Assembly (NCBI GenBank): GCA_015486555.1
Contig: WFRL01000021.1
Span: 1 to 29,816 of the forward strand
DNA from: Candidatus Microgenomates bacterium
GTDB lineage: Bacteria; Patescibacteriota; Microgenomatia; JAADGY01
Direction: 5' to 3'
Length of the DNA stretch: 29,816 nucleotides
Below the pieces are notes generated by a model. It searched no databases, was not told the origin of the DNA, and saw nothing but the letters and a program-made list of their open reading frames with translations. Positions within the stretch are counted from its first letter, which is position 1; each line of letters begins with the position of its first letter. Of the stretch, positions 5,035 to 15,174 are shown in pieces. The position numbers and the translations under genes were made by a program.

Positions 5035-5740
5035 TTTTCACCTCCCGATAAGAAAATAAAAATAAACTAAGAGCTAATTTAGGATCTTGATGATAGGTTT
5101 TACCTGATTTATAATCCAGATCAAACTTGAGAAGGGAAGAAAGCAAAGAAAATAGCTCTCTTTCCTCCCAATAGCCGGCAGCTGCTTTTAATTTACTCTG
5201 ATAATAACCCTGAGGAACTTTTTTTTCGTACTGCCAACTTAAAAGATCCTCCAAACGGCGGAGAATCATAAATAAGAGAAGTTCATAAGGCTCTTCTATT
5301 TGTTGAATAACCCTCGGAATAAGAGAGAACTTCTTTTCGCTTAGGCTATCCAGCAATTTAAAAAGATAAACCTCTTTTTTATATTTATATACCTGATCAA
5401 AGTAACTAGCTGGTCTAGAAAGAAGTTTATTCTCTACTACTAGATAAATATTTTCCCCCTTGGTTTTTTTAAGAAATGATTTTACTTTTTCCTTTAGCTG
5501 GCTTCGGCGACCACTGTAAATATGTGTCAAACGAATTACTTTTTTGGTAGCAAACAAAGATTGATTATTTAACTCCAACCATTCTTCATAGCTGTTTTTC
5601 TCTCCATCAAAAAGAGGCGAGGAAATAATACCTTTTTTCTTCCAAGTTTCTAATGACTCTGCTGCCTTTTTGGCTATTCGGGTTTGATCATCACCATAAA
5701 TTAGATACTTCACCCTTTTATTATATAAAAGCCCAGCCAT
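5024..5740 (-). CDS. holA: DNA polymerase III delta subunit-like (HolA), short form
   Basis: HolA is the clamp-loader subunit that opens the sliding clamp during replication. The N-terminal VKYLIYGDDQTRIAK resembles the start of HolA (strand, then G-x-[DE], then helix). The C-terminal end LLKFDLDYKSGK...DPKLALSLFLF matches the conserved helical collar region (L-x-x-D-x-x-[LI]K-[ST]G, then D-P-x-x-A-L). At 238 residues it is well below the usual 320-340, with the middle domain compressed. The assignment rests on these two ends and the overall alpha-helical composition. ATG at 5740 is used here. A GTG at 5713 would give MKYLIYGDD, closer to the family N-terminus, and is a reasonable alternative. 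It overlaps the phosphohexomutase by 11 nt. Confidence 0.7.
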   Translation of the reverse strand: MAGLLYNKRVKYLIYGDDQTRIAKKAAESLETWKKKGIISSPLFDGEKNSYEEWLELNNQSLFATKKVIRLTHIYSGRRSQLKEKVKSFLKKTKGENIYLVVENKLLSRPASYFDQVYKYKKEVYLFKLLDSLSEKKFSLIPRVIQQIEEPYELLLFMILRRLEDLLSWQYEKKVPQGYYQSKLKAAAGYWEERELFSLLSSLLKFDLDYKSGKTYHQDPKLALSLFLFSYREVKNAS

Positions 5741-5750
5741 CCTGGTTTCA

Positions 5751-6130
5751 GAACCTAGAACTTGGAGCTTGGAGCTTAGAAATTAGTTTGTAAAGTTAGA
5801 AAGTTCATAAAGTTATAAAGTAGAACCCCTTGAGGAGTCATCCTGAACAAGCTGTTTCCTCCTCCCCACGTCATCCTGAATGAGCCGCCAGGCGAAGTGA
5901 AGAATCTAGCCGATAGGCGCAAGAGAGTGCTCCCAAGCCTGGATGCCAAATTCTTTGCGCTAACGCTAGATTCTTCGCTAGGGCTCAGAATGACGCGGAG
6001 GGTGGTCCTCTTCCTTAATTAAAATTAAGATTTTAAAATTTGATTTGAATAAAAATTAAAAATTTCAAATTTAAAATTTTAAGCTGTTTGTATCCTTGGA
6101 ATTTGGTGCTTGGAATTTAAGTGCTAACGA
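5751..6130. repeat. Composite repeat island between holA and ppsA
   Basis: No gene is seen between 5741 and 6201. Five heptads lie in phase (GAACCTA GAACTTG, then GAGCTTG, GAGCTTA, GAAATTA; 5751-5785), directly followed by the 37-nt motif starting GTTTGTAAAG (5786-5822). A nested inverted repeat follows (5869-5995), with an extra GTCATCCTGA at 5837-5846. An AT-only-like stretch (about 6014-6082) contains self-complementary AAATTT/TTTAAAATTT runs. The block ends with two 14-15-nt units beginning CTTGGAATTT near 6095 and 6110. Five heptads followed by the same motif also occur at 3338 and 21949. Confidence 0.8.
5869..5995. repeat. Nested inverted repeat, copy 2
   Basis: Outer arms are CGTCATCCTGA (5869-5879) and TCAGAATGACG (5985-5995). 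Inner arms are GAAGAATCTAGC (5899-5910) and GCTAGATTCTTC (5965-5976). Relative to copy 1, the inner arms differ by a compensatory change (G-C to A-T), keeping perfect pairing. The core GGCGCA...CTCCCAAGCCTGGATGCC is shared with copy 1. Confidence 0.75.
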
Positions 6131-6164
6131 TTATTGTGCTTCGCTAGATCTCACCTTGATGGGG

Positions 6165-6194
6165 TTGACTTTTTTGTCTCAATTGAACTAACCT
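6165..6194 (+). promoter_or_regulatory. Promoter for ppsA operon, probably leaderless
   Basis: TTGACT (6165-6170) is a good -35, and TAACCT (6189-6194) 18 nt downstream is a weak -10. The ATG at 6202 is only 7 nt after the -10, so transcription would start at or beside the start codon. No Shine-Dalgarno precedes the ATG, consistent with a leaderless message. Confidence 0.5.
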
Positions 6195-6201
6195 TAAGTG
6201 T

Positions 6202-8481
6202 ATGAATAAAAAATGGTGGGTAGTTCCATTGAAGCACATCAGCCATAATGATCTTCCTTTAGCTGGAGGCAAAGGAGCCAATTTGGGAGAAATGCTGCGA
6301 AACAACTTCCCCGTTCCCAACGGCTTTGTAGTTACCTCTCAGGCTTACTTTGATTATCTAGAAGCAAATAAACTCAACCAAAAAATCACTAAAATCATAA
6401 AGGAGGTAAATCCAGCTGATTTAACTCAGTTAGACCAAGCGGCTAAGCAAATCCAACAGTTAATCCTCAAAACACCCCTCTCTCAAGACTTAATTCAACT
6501 AATCTTAAAAGAATACCACCAACTAAACTACTCTCTCCTCTCGGACCCTAAAGTAGCTGTCCGCTCCTCAGCCACCGCTGAGGACCTGCCGGACGCATCT
6601 TTTGCTGGCCAACAGGCTACTTACCTCAATGTCCAAGGAGAAAAAGAACTAATTGATGCCGTCCAGAAGTGTTGGGCTTCACTTTTTACTCCCCGAGCCA
6701 TTTACTACCGCCAAGTTAAAGGCTTCTCTACCAAGAAGGTGGGCATCGCGGCTGTAGTTCAGCTAATGGTTGAGTCCCGATCAAGCGGGGTGATGTTTAC
6801 TATTGACCCGGTAACTAATGATAAAAGAAAAATTATCGTCGAAGCTATCTTTGGTTTAGGGGAGATGATCGTTCAAGGAAGTGTTACCCCCGATCATTTT
6901 GAGATTGATAAGAGAAGCTTTCAAATTATTGCCAAACACAAAGGCAGTCAAGATAAAAAAATGGTTTACAAAAATAAAGATAATCTCGTAATTCCCTTAA
7001 ATAAGAAGGAGCAAGAAAGCTGGAAAATAAGTGATGAAGAAGCAATAAAACTGGCCAAAATAGGCCGAAAATTGGAAAACCATTATCTTAAACCTCAGGA
7101 TGTAGAATGGAGCATAGATAGTAACAACCACCTTTTTATTGTCCAAACCAGACCAGTAACCACTATAAACGAGATAAATAAAAAACTAAACCAAAAGGCA
7201 AACATTATTGGCGATCCAGATCTTAAAGGTGCTGCTGCTTCTCCTGGAGTAGCTGAAGGAAATGTTAAGATGATTGAAAACCAAAAAGATGCTACTAACT
7301 TCAAGGAGGGGGAAATACTTGTAGCTAAAATGACCTCTCCTGATTTAGTCCCCATAATGAAAAAGTCAGCTGCTATCCTCACCCAAGAAGGGGGTTTAAC
7401 TTCCCATGCAGCTATTGTTTCTCGAGAATTAGGTAAACCTTGCATCGTGGGTATAAATGATCTACTCGAAAAGGTAAAAAATGGTCAATTTCTAACCGTT
7501 GACGCTAACAAAGGTTATATTTATTTTGGAGAGAAAAATATTACTCATAAAGCTAATTTGTACCGCCAACCAAAGGAAAAAAACTTAAAAACACGAACAA
7601 GGATATACACCAATCTTTCTGATCCTGACCTGGCTGAAACCGTAGCTAAAGAAAATGTCGACGGGGTTGGTCTTCTCCGAGCTGAGTTTATGATTATTAA
7701 TGAGTTCAAGGTTCACCCCAAAAAACTTATCAGTGAAGGAAAAAGTCAGTACTTTATCGACAAAATGGCTGAAAACTTAAAACGCTTCGCTAAAGCTTTT
7801 TACCCCCGACCAGTAGTTTATCGGGCAACTGACTTTAAAACTAATGAATACCGCCATCTAGAAGGAGGTCAGGAATACGAGCCTGTCGAGGAAAATCCAA
7901 TGATTGGTTACCGCGGTGCTTTCCGTTACATTAATGATGGAGCCATTTTTAGACTTGAACTCCAAGCTATAAAAAAAGTTCGTCAGCAAGGACTTAACAA
8001 TTTACATTTGATGATTCCTTTCGTTAGGCGTATCGAAGAGGTAAAAACTATCCAAAAAATAATTGCCAAAGAAGGATTAAGAAACTCAAACGCTTTTAAA
8101 CTTTGGGTGATGGTTGAGGTGCCAAGCATGGCTATTCTCATAGAAGAGTTAATGCAAAGCGGCATTCAAGGAGTTTCTATTGGGACAAATGACTTAACTA
8201 TGTTAACTTTAGGAGCTGATAGGGACAACCACGAGGTAGCCTCGATATACTCAGAACTTGATCCGGCTGTCCTTTGGTCAGTTGAACGAGTAATCGAAGC
8301 TGGGAAAAAATATCAGGTTACCGTTTCTGTTTGCGGTCAAGCCCCCTCCCTGTACGAAGAATTTACCGCTAAACTTATCGAGTTGGGAGTTACCTCTGTT
8401 TCTGTCTCTCCCGATAGAATCCAACCAACACGTCAATTGGTTTACCAATTAGAGAAAAAACTAAATACAACCAATGTTTAA
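6202..8481 (+). CDS. ppsA: Phosphoenolpyruvate synthase (pyruvate, water dikinase)
   Basis: PpsA converts pyruvate and ATP to phosphoenolpyruvate, AMP and phosphate; it is cytoplasmic and serves gluconeogenesis, though in fermentative organisms it may run toward pyruvate. The 759-residue protein has the full three-part architecture. The N-terminal ATP-grasp domain carries AGGKGANLGEM (residues 21-31) and AVRSSATAEDLPDASFAGQQ (119-138). The central swivelling domain has GGLTSHAAIVSRE, with phospho-acceptor H402. The C-terminal PEP-binding barrel has DGVGLLRAEF (487-496), GTNDL (661-665) and the catalytic cysteine in SVCGQ (C711). Length is slightly below the 790-800 typical of E. coli PpsA. 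The stop overlaps the enolase start by 8 nt, so the two are translationally coupled; this pairing of consecutive lower-glycolytic steps supports the assignment. Confidence 0.95.
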   Translation: MNKKWWVVPLKHISHNDLPLAGGKGANLGEMLRNNFPVPNGFVVTSQAYFDYLEANKLNQKITKIIKEVNPADLTQLDQAAKQIQQLILKTPLSQDLIQLILKEYHQLNYSLLSDPKVAVRSSATAEDLPDASFAGQQATYLNVQGEKELIDAVQKCWASLFTPRAIYYRQVKGFSTKKVGIAAVVQLMVESRSSGVMFTIDPVTNDKRKIIVEAIFGLGEMIVQGSVTPDHFEIDKRSFQIIAKHKGSQDKKMVYKNKDNLVIPLNKKEQESWKISDEEAIKLAKIGRKLENHYLKPQDVEWSIDSNNHLFIVQTRPVTTINEINKKLNQKANIIGDPDLKGAAASPGVAEGNVKMIENQKDATNFKEGEILVAKMTSPDLVPIMKKSAAILTQEGGLTSHAAIVSRELGKPCIVGINDLLEKVKNGQFLTVDANKGYIYFGEKNITHKANLYRQPKEKNLKTRTRIYTNLSDPDLAETVAKENVDGVGLLRAEFMIINEFKVHPKKLISEGKSQYFIDKMAENLKRFAKAFYPRPVVYRATDFKTNEYRHLEGGQEYEPVEENPMIGYRGAFRYINDGAIFRLELQAIKKVRQQGLNNLHLMIPFVRRIEEVKTIQKIIAKEGLRNSNAFKLWVMVEVPSMAILIEELMQSGIQGVSIGTNDLTMLTLGADRDNHEVASIYSELDPAVLWSVERVIEAGKKYQVTVSVCGQAPSLYEEFTAKLIELGVTSVSVSPDRIQPTRQLVYQLEKKLNTTNV

Positions 8482-9712
8482 ACTCTACCCCCGCCAAATA
8501 CTTAATTCCCGTGGTGAACCGACATTAGAAGTCAAACTAGTCACTGATTTTTTTCTAGTTGAGGCCAGCGTTCCTGGAGGAAAATCAGTAAGTACAAAAG
8601 AGGCCCAACCCCTCCGAGATAAAAAAGAAGCTTATGATGGTCTGACAGTTGAAAAAGCCATTAAAAAAGTAAACGAAGTAATTGCTCCAGCTATAGAGTC
8701 AATGGATCTTTCCCAACCTTTACAGATAGATAAAAAAATACTTAGCCTTGATTCAACTCCCAAGAAAACTAAACTAGGAGCCAACTCTACCCTGGCTATC
8801 TCTCTAGCAGTTTATAAAGCCGCTAGTATAACTTTGAAATTACCTCTTTACCGCTTAATCAGCCAGTTAGCGGAAACAGAAATAAACATCCCTACCCCTT
8901 TAATTAACATTATAAATGGTGGTTTACATAGCCATCAAACAACCGAATTCCAAGAATTCCATCTCATTCCTAACTCCCCTAAAAAATCCTTTGAGATTCT
9001 TCTAGCCAATAGTTGGCTAGTTTTAAAGAATTTAACTAATTTAATCAACCAGGATAAAAAGCAGTGGGGTTATGGTGATGAGGGAGGGATTAGTTGTTCT
9101 TTCACTTCCAATTCTGAACCATTCCAATTACTTAAGAAGGCAGTTCAGGTTGCTGGATTTTCCTTAGGCACCGATTTTTACTTCGGCTTAGACGCCGCCG
9201 CTAATAACTTTTACCATCAAGGTAAGTATTCTCTAAGAGAAAAAAAGACTCCTCTATCTAGTCAGGATCTTTTAAGTTACTACCAAAAACTCATTACTTC
9301 CTTCCCCTTAAAGGTTATTGAAGACCCCTTTGCCGAAGAAGATTCTACAGGTTGGAAACTCAGCCAAAAAATAATCGACGAGCACACTCAAGTAATTGCT
9401 GACGATCTTACCTCCACCAATCCTTACCTTTTTCCCAATATAGAAAAAACAGCTGCCTTCGACAGTGTTTTAATAAAACCAAATCAGATTGGGACAATAA
9501 AGGAAACTTTTCAATTTGCCAAACTAGCTAGAGAAAAAAAGAAAAAGCTTATTGTTTCTCACCGTTCAGGCGAGACCTGCGATCCTTTTATAGCTGATCT
9601 AGCAGTAGGTCTAGGGGCCGAATTTGTAAAATTTGGAAACATAAGACAAGGAGAACGGGTAGTAAAATATAATCGGCTCTTAGAAATAGCTAATGAATTA
9701 AAAGATGACTAA
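8474..9712 (+). CDS. eno: Enolase (phosphopyruvate hydratase), divergent
   Basis: Enolase interconverts 2-phosphoglycerate and phosphoenolpyruvate. The 412-residue protein retains the key residues: H152 and E161 (NIINGGLHSHQ...FQEF), the proton-shuttling E203 in GDEGG, metal ligands D240, E283 (IEDPF) and D310/D311 (ADDL), base K335 (LIKPNQIG), SHRSGE (residues 362-367) and K386. It is somewhat shorter than typical enolases (about 425-435). The mobile loop that closes over the active site is altered: where most enolases have SGAST, this one has GGKSV (residues 35-39), keeping the metal-binding serine (S38). The usual K-T-G near the C-terminus is K-F-G. It lies in an overlapping set with ppsA (8 nt) and the rsmI-like gene (8 nt). 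I consider it a functional but divergent enolase. Confidence 0.9.
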   Translation: MFKLYPRQILNSRGEPTLEVKLVTDFFLVEASVPGGKSVSTKEAQPLRDKKEAYDGLTVEKAIKKVNEVIAPAIESMDLSQPLQIDKKILSLDSTPKKTKLGANSTLAISLAVYKAASITLKLPLYRLISQLAETEINIPTPLINIINGGLHSHQTTEFQEFHLIPNSPKKSFEILLANSWLVLKNLTNLINQDKKQWGYGDEGGISCSFTSNSEPFQLLKKAVQVAGFSLGTDFYFGLDAAANNFYHQGKYSLREKKTPLSSQDLLSYYQKLITSFPLKVIEDPFAEEDSTGWKLSQKIIDEHTQVIADDLTSTNPYLFPNIEKTAAFDSVLIKPNQIGTIKETFQFAKLAREKKKKLIVSHRSGETCDPFIADLAVGLGAEFVKFGNIRQGERVVKYNRLLEIANELKDD

Positions 9713-10511
9713 ATCTGTTCTTTATATTGTCTCCCTCCCTATCGGAAATGTGAGTGACGTTAGTTTGCGAGCTATAAGCGTCCTCGATAAAGCGGAAATC
9801 ATTGTTTGTGAAAATGTCGGCCAAACCACTTCTCTTCTCCGTCATTTAGGTATTCTTCACCAAACTTACCCTAAGTCCCAATCAACTAAAGATAAAATTC
9901 AGCAACTCAGCCAACGGCTTCTAAAAATCCTCCTCCCCCACATAGAGAGAAAAAACAAACCTCACTTTATAGCCTACGAAAGTTACAAGAATTCTGCCCA
10001 TCTAGTCCAAGAAGTAATAAATAAAATGAAGGAAAGAAAAATCATCGTTGCCTTAGTCTCCACAGCAGGTACACCATTAATTTCTGACCCTGGCTTAGAT
10101 TTAGTGAGAGCTGCCCACGAAGAAAACTTCGAGGTTCACTCTATTCCCGGACCGTCAGCCGTACTAGGTAGTCTAGTAGTTTCTGGTTTCAATCCTCATT
10201 ATTATGCTTTCCTAGGCATGCTCCCTAAAAACCTAACCCAGCGGCAACAACTTCTTTTAGATTGGGTAAGAGGAAAAATTCAAAAACTTACTGCTATCGC
10301 TTATGTTAGTAAATATCAACTTATTCCAACTCTTCAAGATATGCTCAAGGTCTTAGGCGACAAAGAAGTTTTCTTAGCTAATGATCTAACTAAATTAAAC
10401 GAACAAGGGTACAAGGGAAAGATAACTCAGCTAATTGAGTACTTTCAAGAGAGAAATGTAAAAGGAGAATGGGTTATTGTTTTTACCCTCTTTTCACCAA
10501 GCGATAAGTAA
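9705..10511 (+). CDS. rsmI: RsmI-like SAM-dependent (tetrapyrrole methylase fold) methyltransferase
   Basis: RsmI 2'-O-methylates C1402 of 16S rRNA using S-adenosylmethionine. The 268-residue protein has the RsmI opening YIVSLPIGNVSDVSLRA, the glycine-rich TAGTPLISDPG (residues 120-130) and the IPGPSAVLGSLVVSGF segment. Several normally invariant motifs are altered: EDTR is ENVG (36-39), SDAGTP is STAGTP (119-124), and HNE in the HDHNE region is absent, with about 25 extra residues around 55-88. It ends early compared with E. coli RsmI (286 residues), lacking the C-terminal helical tail. It is therefore clearly of the family, but the target could differ. It is translated with eno through an 8-nt overlap, and its 3' end overlaps the convergent transglutaminase-like gene by 29 nt. 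Confidence 0.75.
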   Translation: MTKSVLYIVSLPIGNVSDVSLRAISVLDKAEIIVCENVGQTTSLLRHLGILHQTYPKSQSTKDKIQQLSQRLLKILLPHIERKNKPHFIAYESYKNSAHLVQEVINKMKERKIIVALVSTAGTPLISDPGLDLVRAAHEENFEVHSIPGPSAVLGSLVVSGFNPHYYAFLGMLPKNLTQRQQLLLDWVRGKIQKLTAIAYVSKYQLIPTLQDMLKVLGDKEVFLANDLTKLNEQGYKGKITQLIEYFQERNVKGEWVIVFTLFSPSDK

Positions 10512-12351
10512 CAATGAACAAAGTAATCCCTAATAAGGTAACTAACCCCATAAGTTGATAGATGCTTTGTAAATTAAAGTAGACAGTGACATGACCATCG
10601 AGGGCCCGTTGATTGTAGTGGATTCGATAATTAACCTCTTTTTTATTTTTAAAAAGCGAAAGCAAACGCTCTGGTTTCATAGAGGGCCGATAACTTAACC
10701 AAAAAACCTTCTCCTGGTGGGAAAAAGGGGGTAAAACAAGGGCAACTGGCTTAGATGTAGCTAAAGTAAAAGGGGAGGAACTAGTCAAGGAAAAGTAAAA
10801 TTTACCAATGTAAGCTGCTTCACCCTTTTTATTTTCAAGCTCAACTGTAAGAGGAATTTTACCTGTGTGAATAAAAGTATCTAAAAGGTTCAAACTTAAA
10901 TTACCCTTTACTCGAAAGTTGGGCTCAATTTTGTGAGAAACAAATCTCTCTTTTGTAAACGTAACCTCAACTTCCTTTTGATTATCTTCCTTATCTTTAT
11001 AAGCTCCAGCAGGAAGAGGAAAATAAGGGTTATCTCCATGAATAACAAAAGTTATATGATTAAGATCAAAATTGTAAAAATAATCTAAGCCGCCGGTAGT
11101 ATCCTCCCAAGTGGGATCAACTTGATGCCAACTACCCCGGCCAGCATCATAAAATTCCGGCCAGGCATGGAGAACATCATTATTTAATGACAATGGTTTA
11201 AGTAAACTATTATTGGCGTAAGCATAACCATTGACTTCCCGAGCGGGAACTCCCAAATAACGAGCTAGGGTGATAAAAAGATCAGTATATTCCATACAAA
11301 CTGCTAGATCAGGGTTTTTCAAAGCACCTAAAGCTCCCATTCTATCAGGACCGCTCATCGCTCGCTGATAACTATAGTCCAACTTGGTAAGGGTATATTT
11401 GTAAGCTTGGCGGACAGTTTTAAATGAAGCAGCAACCTGACTAACTTCTGGATTATCTACCGGCCAGACATCTGTAGCTGCCGTTTCTAGTCTAGGATCA
11501 AAAGGCAAGTAAGTATCCAGTTTAAAAACAGGATTCAAAAAAATCCACACCTTCCCTTGCACTTCTACTTTTTGATGACCACCTGGCGGCAAGAGATACT
11601 CTGCCAACCAATTACCATCTTTGTCCACAACAACATTCTTAGGAAAAGGATTCATTTTGTCGTAACGTACCTTTTGGAACTCAGTGTCTGGCGGCAAAGC
11701 TAAATCAACCAGTTGTTCTTGCTTTTGATTATTAATAAGATAATAACGGAGCTTGAGAGTGGCTGACTGATAATCCCCAAAAATTACTTTTATTCCTTTC
11801 TGGCCGATAAGGTTTTCTTTTTTCCAACAAAGGTGATTCCCTTTAGGAAAGCTATTTAGTAAAGGAGGAAAAGTAGGCGGTACCTTTATTCTCACTTCAT
11901 AGCTCTCCATTTGAGAAATTTTGTCAACCACTGGGATATTTAATTCCCAAACCCGACCGGTCCGCTGGCTGACGTCCTTATCTTTATAACTAATAGTAAA
12001 AGAGTGACTTTTCCCCAAACCCACTACCGGTGAGGAAAAGTGGACCTTTATCTCTACTTTTTTCCTCTCTTTTTTAAGATCAAAACCAATTTCTCCTTCC
12101 TTTCCACCACTTACTTTCACATTACTGATGTCTGGGTGAAAAATAGTAAATGAATAATCAGTCACATAGATCGAGCTAACTTTATTAATCAATCTAATGT
12201 CATGTTTAACCGAAGCCTCACCATTGGGTAAAATCGTATAAAAATTAGAGTAGCTTACCTTGAAGGGGGTAGTCTCCTTAGCAAAAACAGAAGAGGTAAA
12301 GAGCACCAAAAAAAGAATAAAACTTAACAATCCCGATAATTTTTTGGCCAT
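10483..12351 (-). CDS. Exported, membrane-anchored transglutaminase-like (papain-fold) protein
   Basis: The product (622 residues from the chosen start) has a signal peptide (MAKKLSGLL...TSSVFA, about residues 1-24), a long beta-rich N-terminal region (about 25-290), a transglutaminase-like domain, a further beta-rich domain and a C-terminal membrane helix (about 594-615) ending in basic residues. The papain-type triad is visible: C352 (AVCMEYTDLF), H395 (VLHAWPEFY) and D412 (HQVDPTW). Such domains in bacteria act as proteases, crosslinkers or amidases on the outer face of the membrane; the substrate is unknown. The longer reading frame from 12387 would put 12 odd residues before the signal peptide. 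ATG 12351 is preferred because it gives a clean signal sequence and a TACAAT box lies 5 nt upstream. It lies downstream of atpC and converges on rsmI with a 29-nt overlap. Confidence 0.85.
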   Translation of the reverse strand: MAKKLSGLLSFILFLVLFTSSVFAKETTPFKVSYSNFYTILPNGEASVKHDIRLINKVSSIYVTDYSFTIFHPDISNVKVSGGKEGEIGFDLKKERKKVEIKVHFSSPVVGLGKSHSFTISYKDKDVSQRTGRVWELNIPVVDKISQMESYEVRIKVPPTFPPLLNSFPKGNHLCWKKENLIGQKGIKVIFGDYQSATLKLRYYLINNQKQEQLVDLALPPDTEFQKVRYDKMNPFPKNVVVDKDGNWLAEYLLPPGGHQKVEVQGKVWIFLNPVFKLDTYLPFDPRLETAATDVWPVDNPEVSQVAASFKTVRQAYKYTLTKLDYSYQRAMSGPDRMGALGALKNPDLAVCMEYTDLFITLARYLGVPAREVNGYAYANNSLLKPLSLNNDVLHAWPEFYDAGRGSWHQVDPTWEDTTGGLDYFYNFDLNHITFVIHGDNPYFPLPAGAYKDKEDNQKEVEVTFTKERFVSHKIEPNFRVKGNLSLNLLDTFIHTGKIPLTVELENKKGEAAYIGKFYFSLTSSSPFTLATSKPVALVLPPFSHQEKVFWLSYRPSMKPERLLSLFKNKKEVNYRIHYNQRALDGHVTVYFNLQSIYQLMGLVTLLGITLFIVTYRLVKRG

Positions 12352-12356
12352 ACTCA

Positions 12357-12362
12357 ATTGTA
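12357..12362 (-). promoter_or_regulatory. -10 box directly before the transglutaminase-like gene
   Basis: Read on the minus strand, TACAAT ends 5 nt before the ATG at 12351. This spacing puts the transcription start on or next to the start codon (leaderless). A weak -35 (TTGTTC) is 19 nt further upstream. No Shine-Dalgarno is seen. Confidence 0.5.
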
Positions 12363-12418
12363 ACCTATACCTTAAATTTAAGAACAAATAATTGAGGTGT
12401 AATCACTCTTAACTGTGA

Positions 12419-15172
<2,754 letters not shown>

Positions 15173-15174
15173 CT

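Noticed and set aside
7095..7445. 116-residue minus-strand frame inside ppsA
   Set aside because: Shadow of the ppsA coding sequence; it covers the conserved phosphohistidine region in the correct frame on the plus strand.
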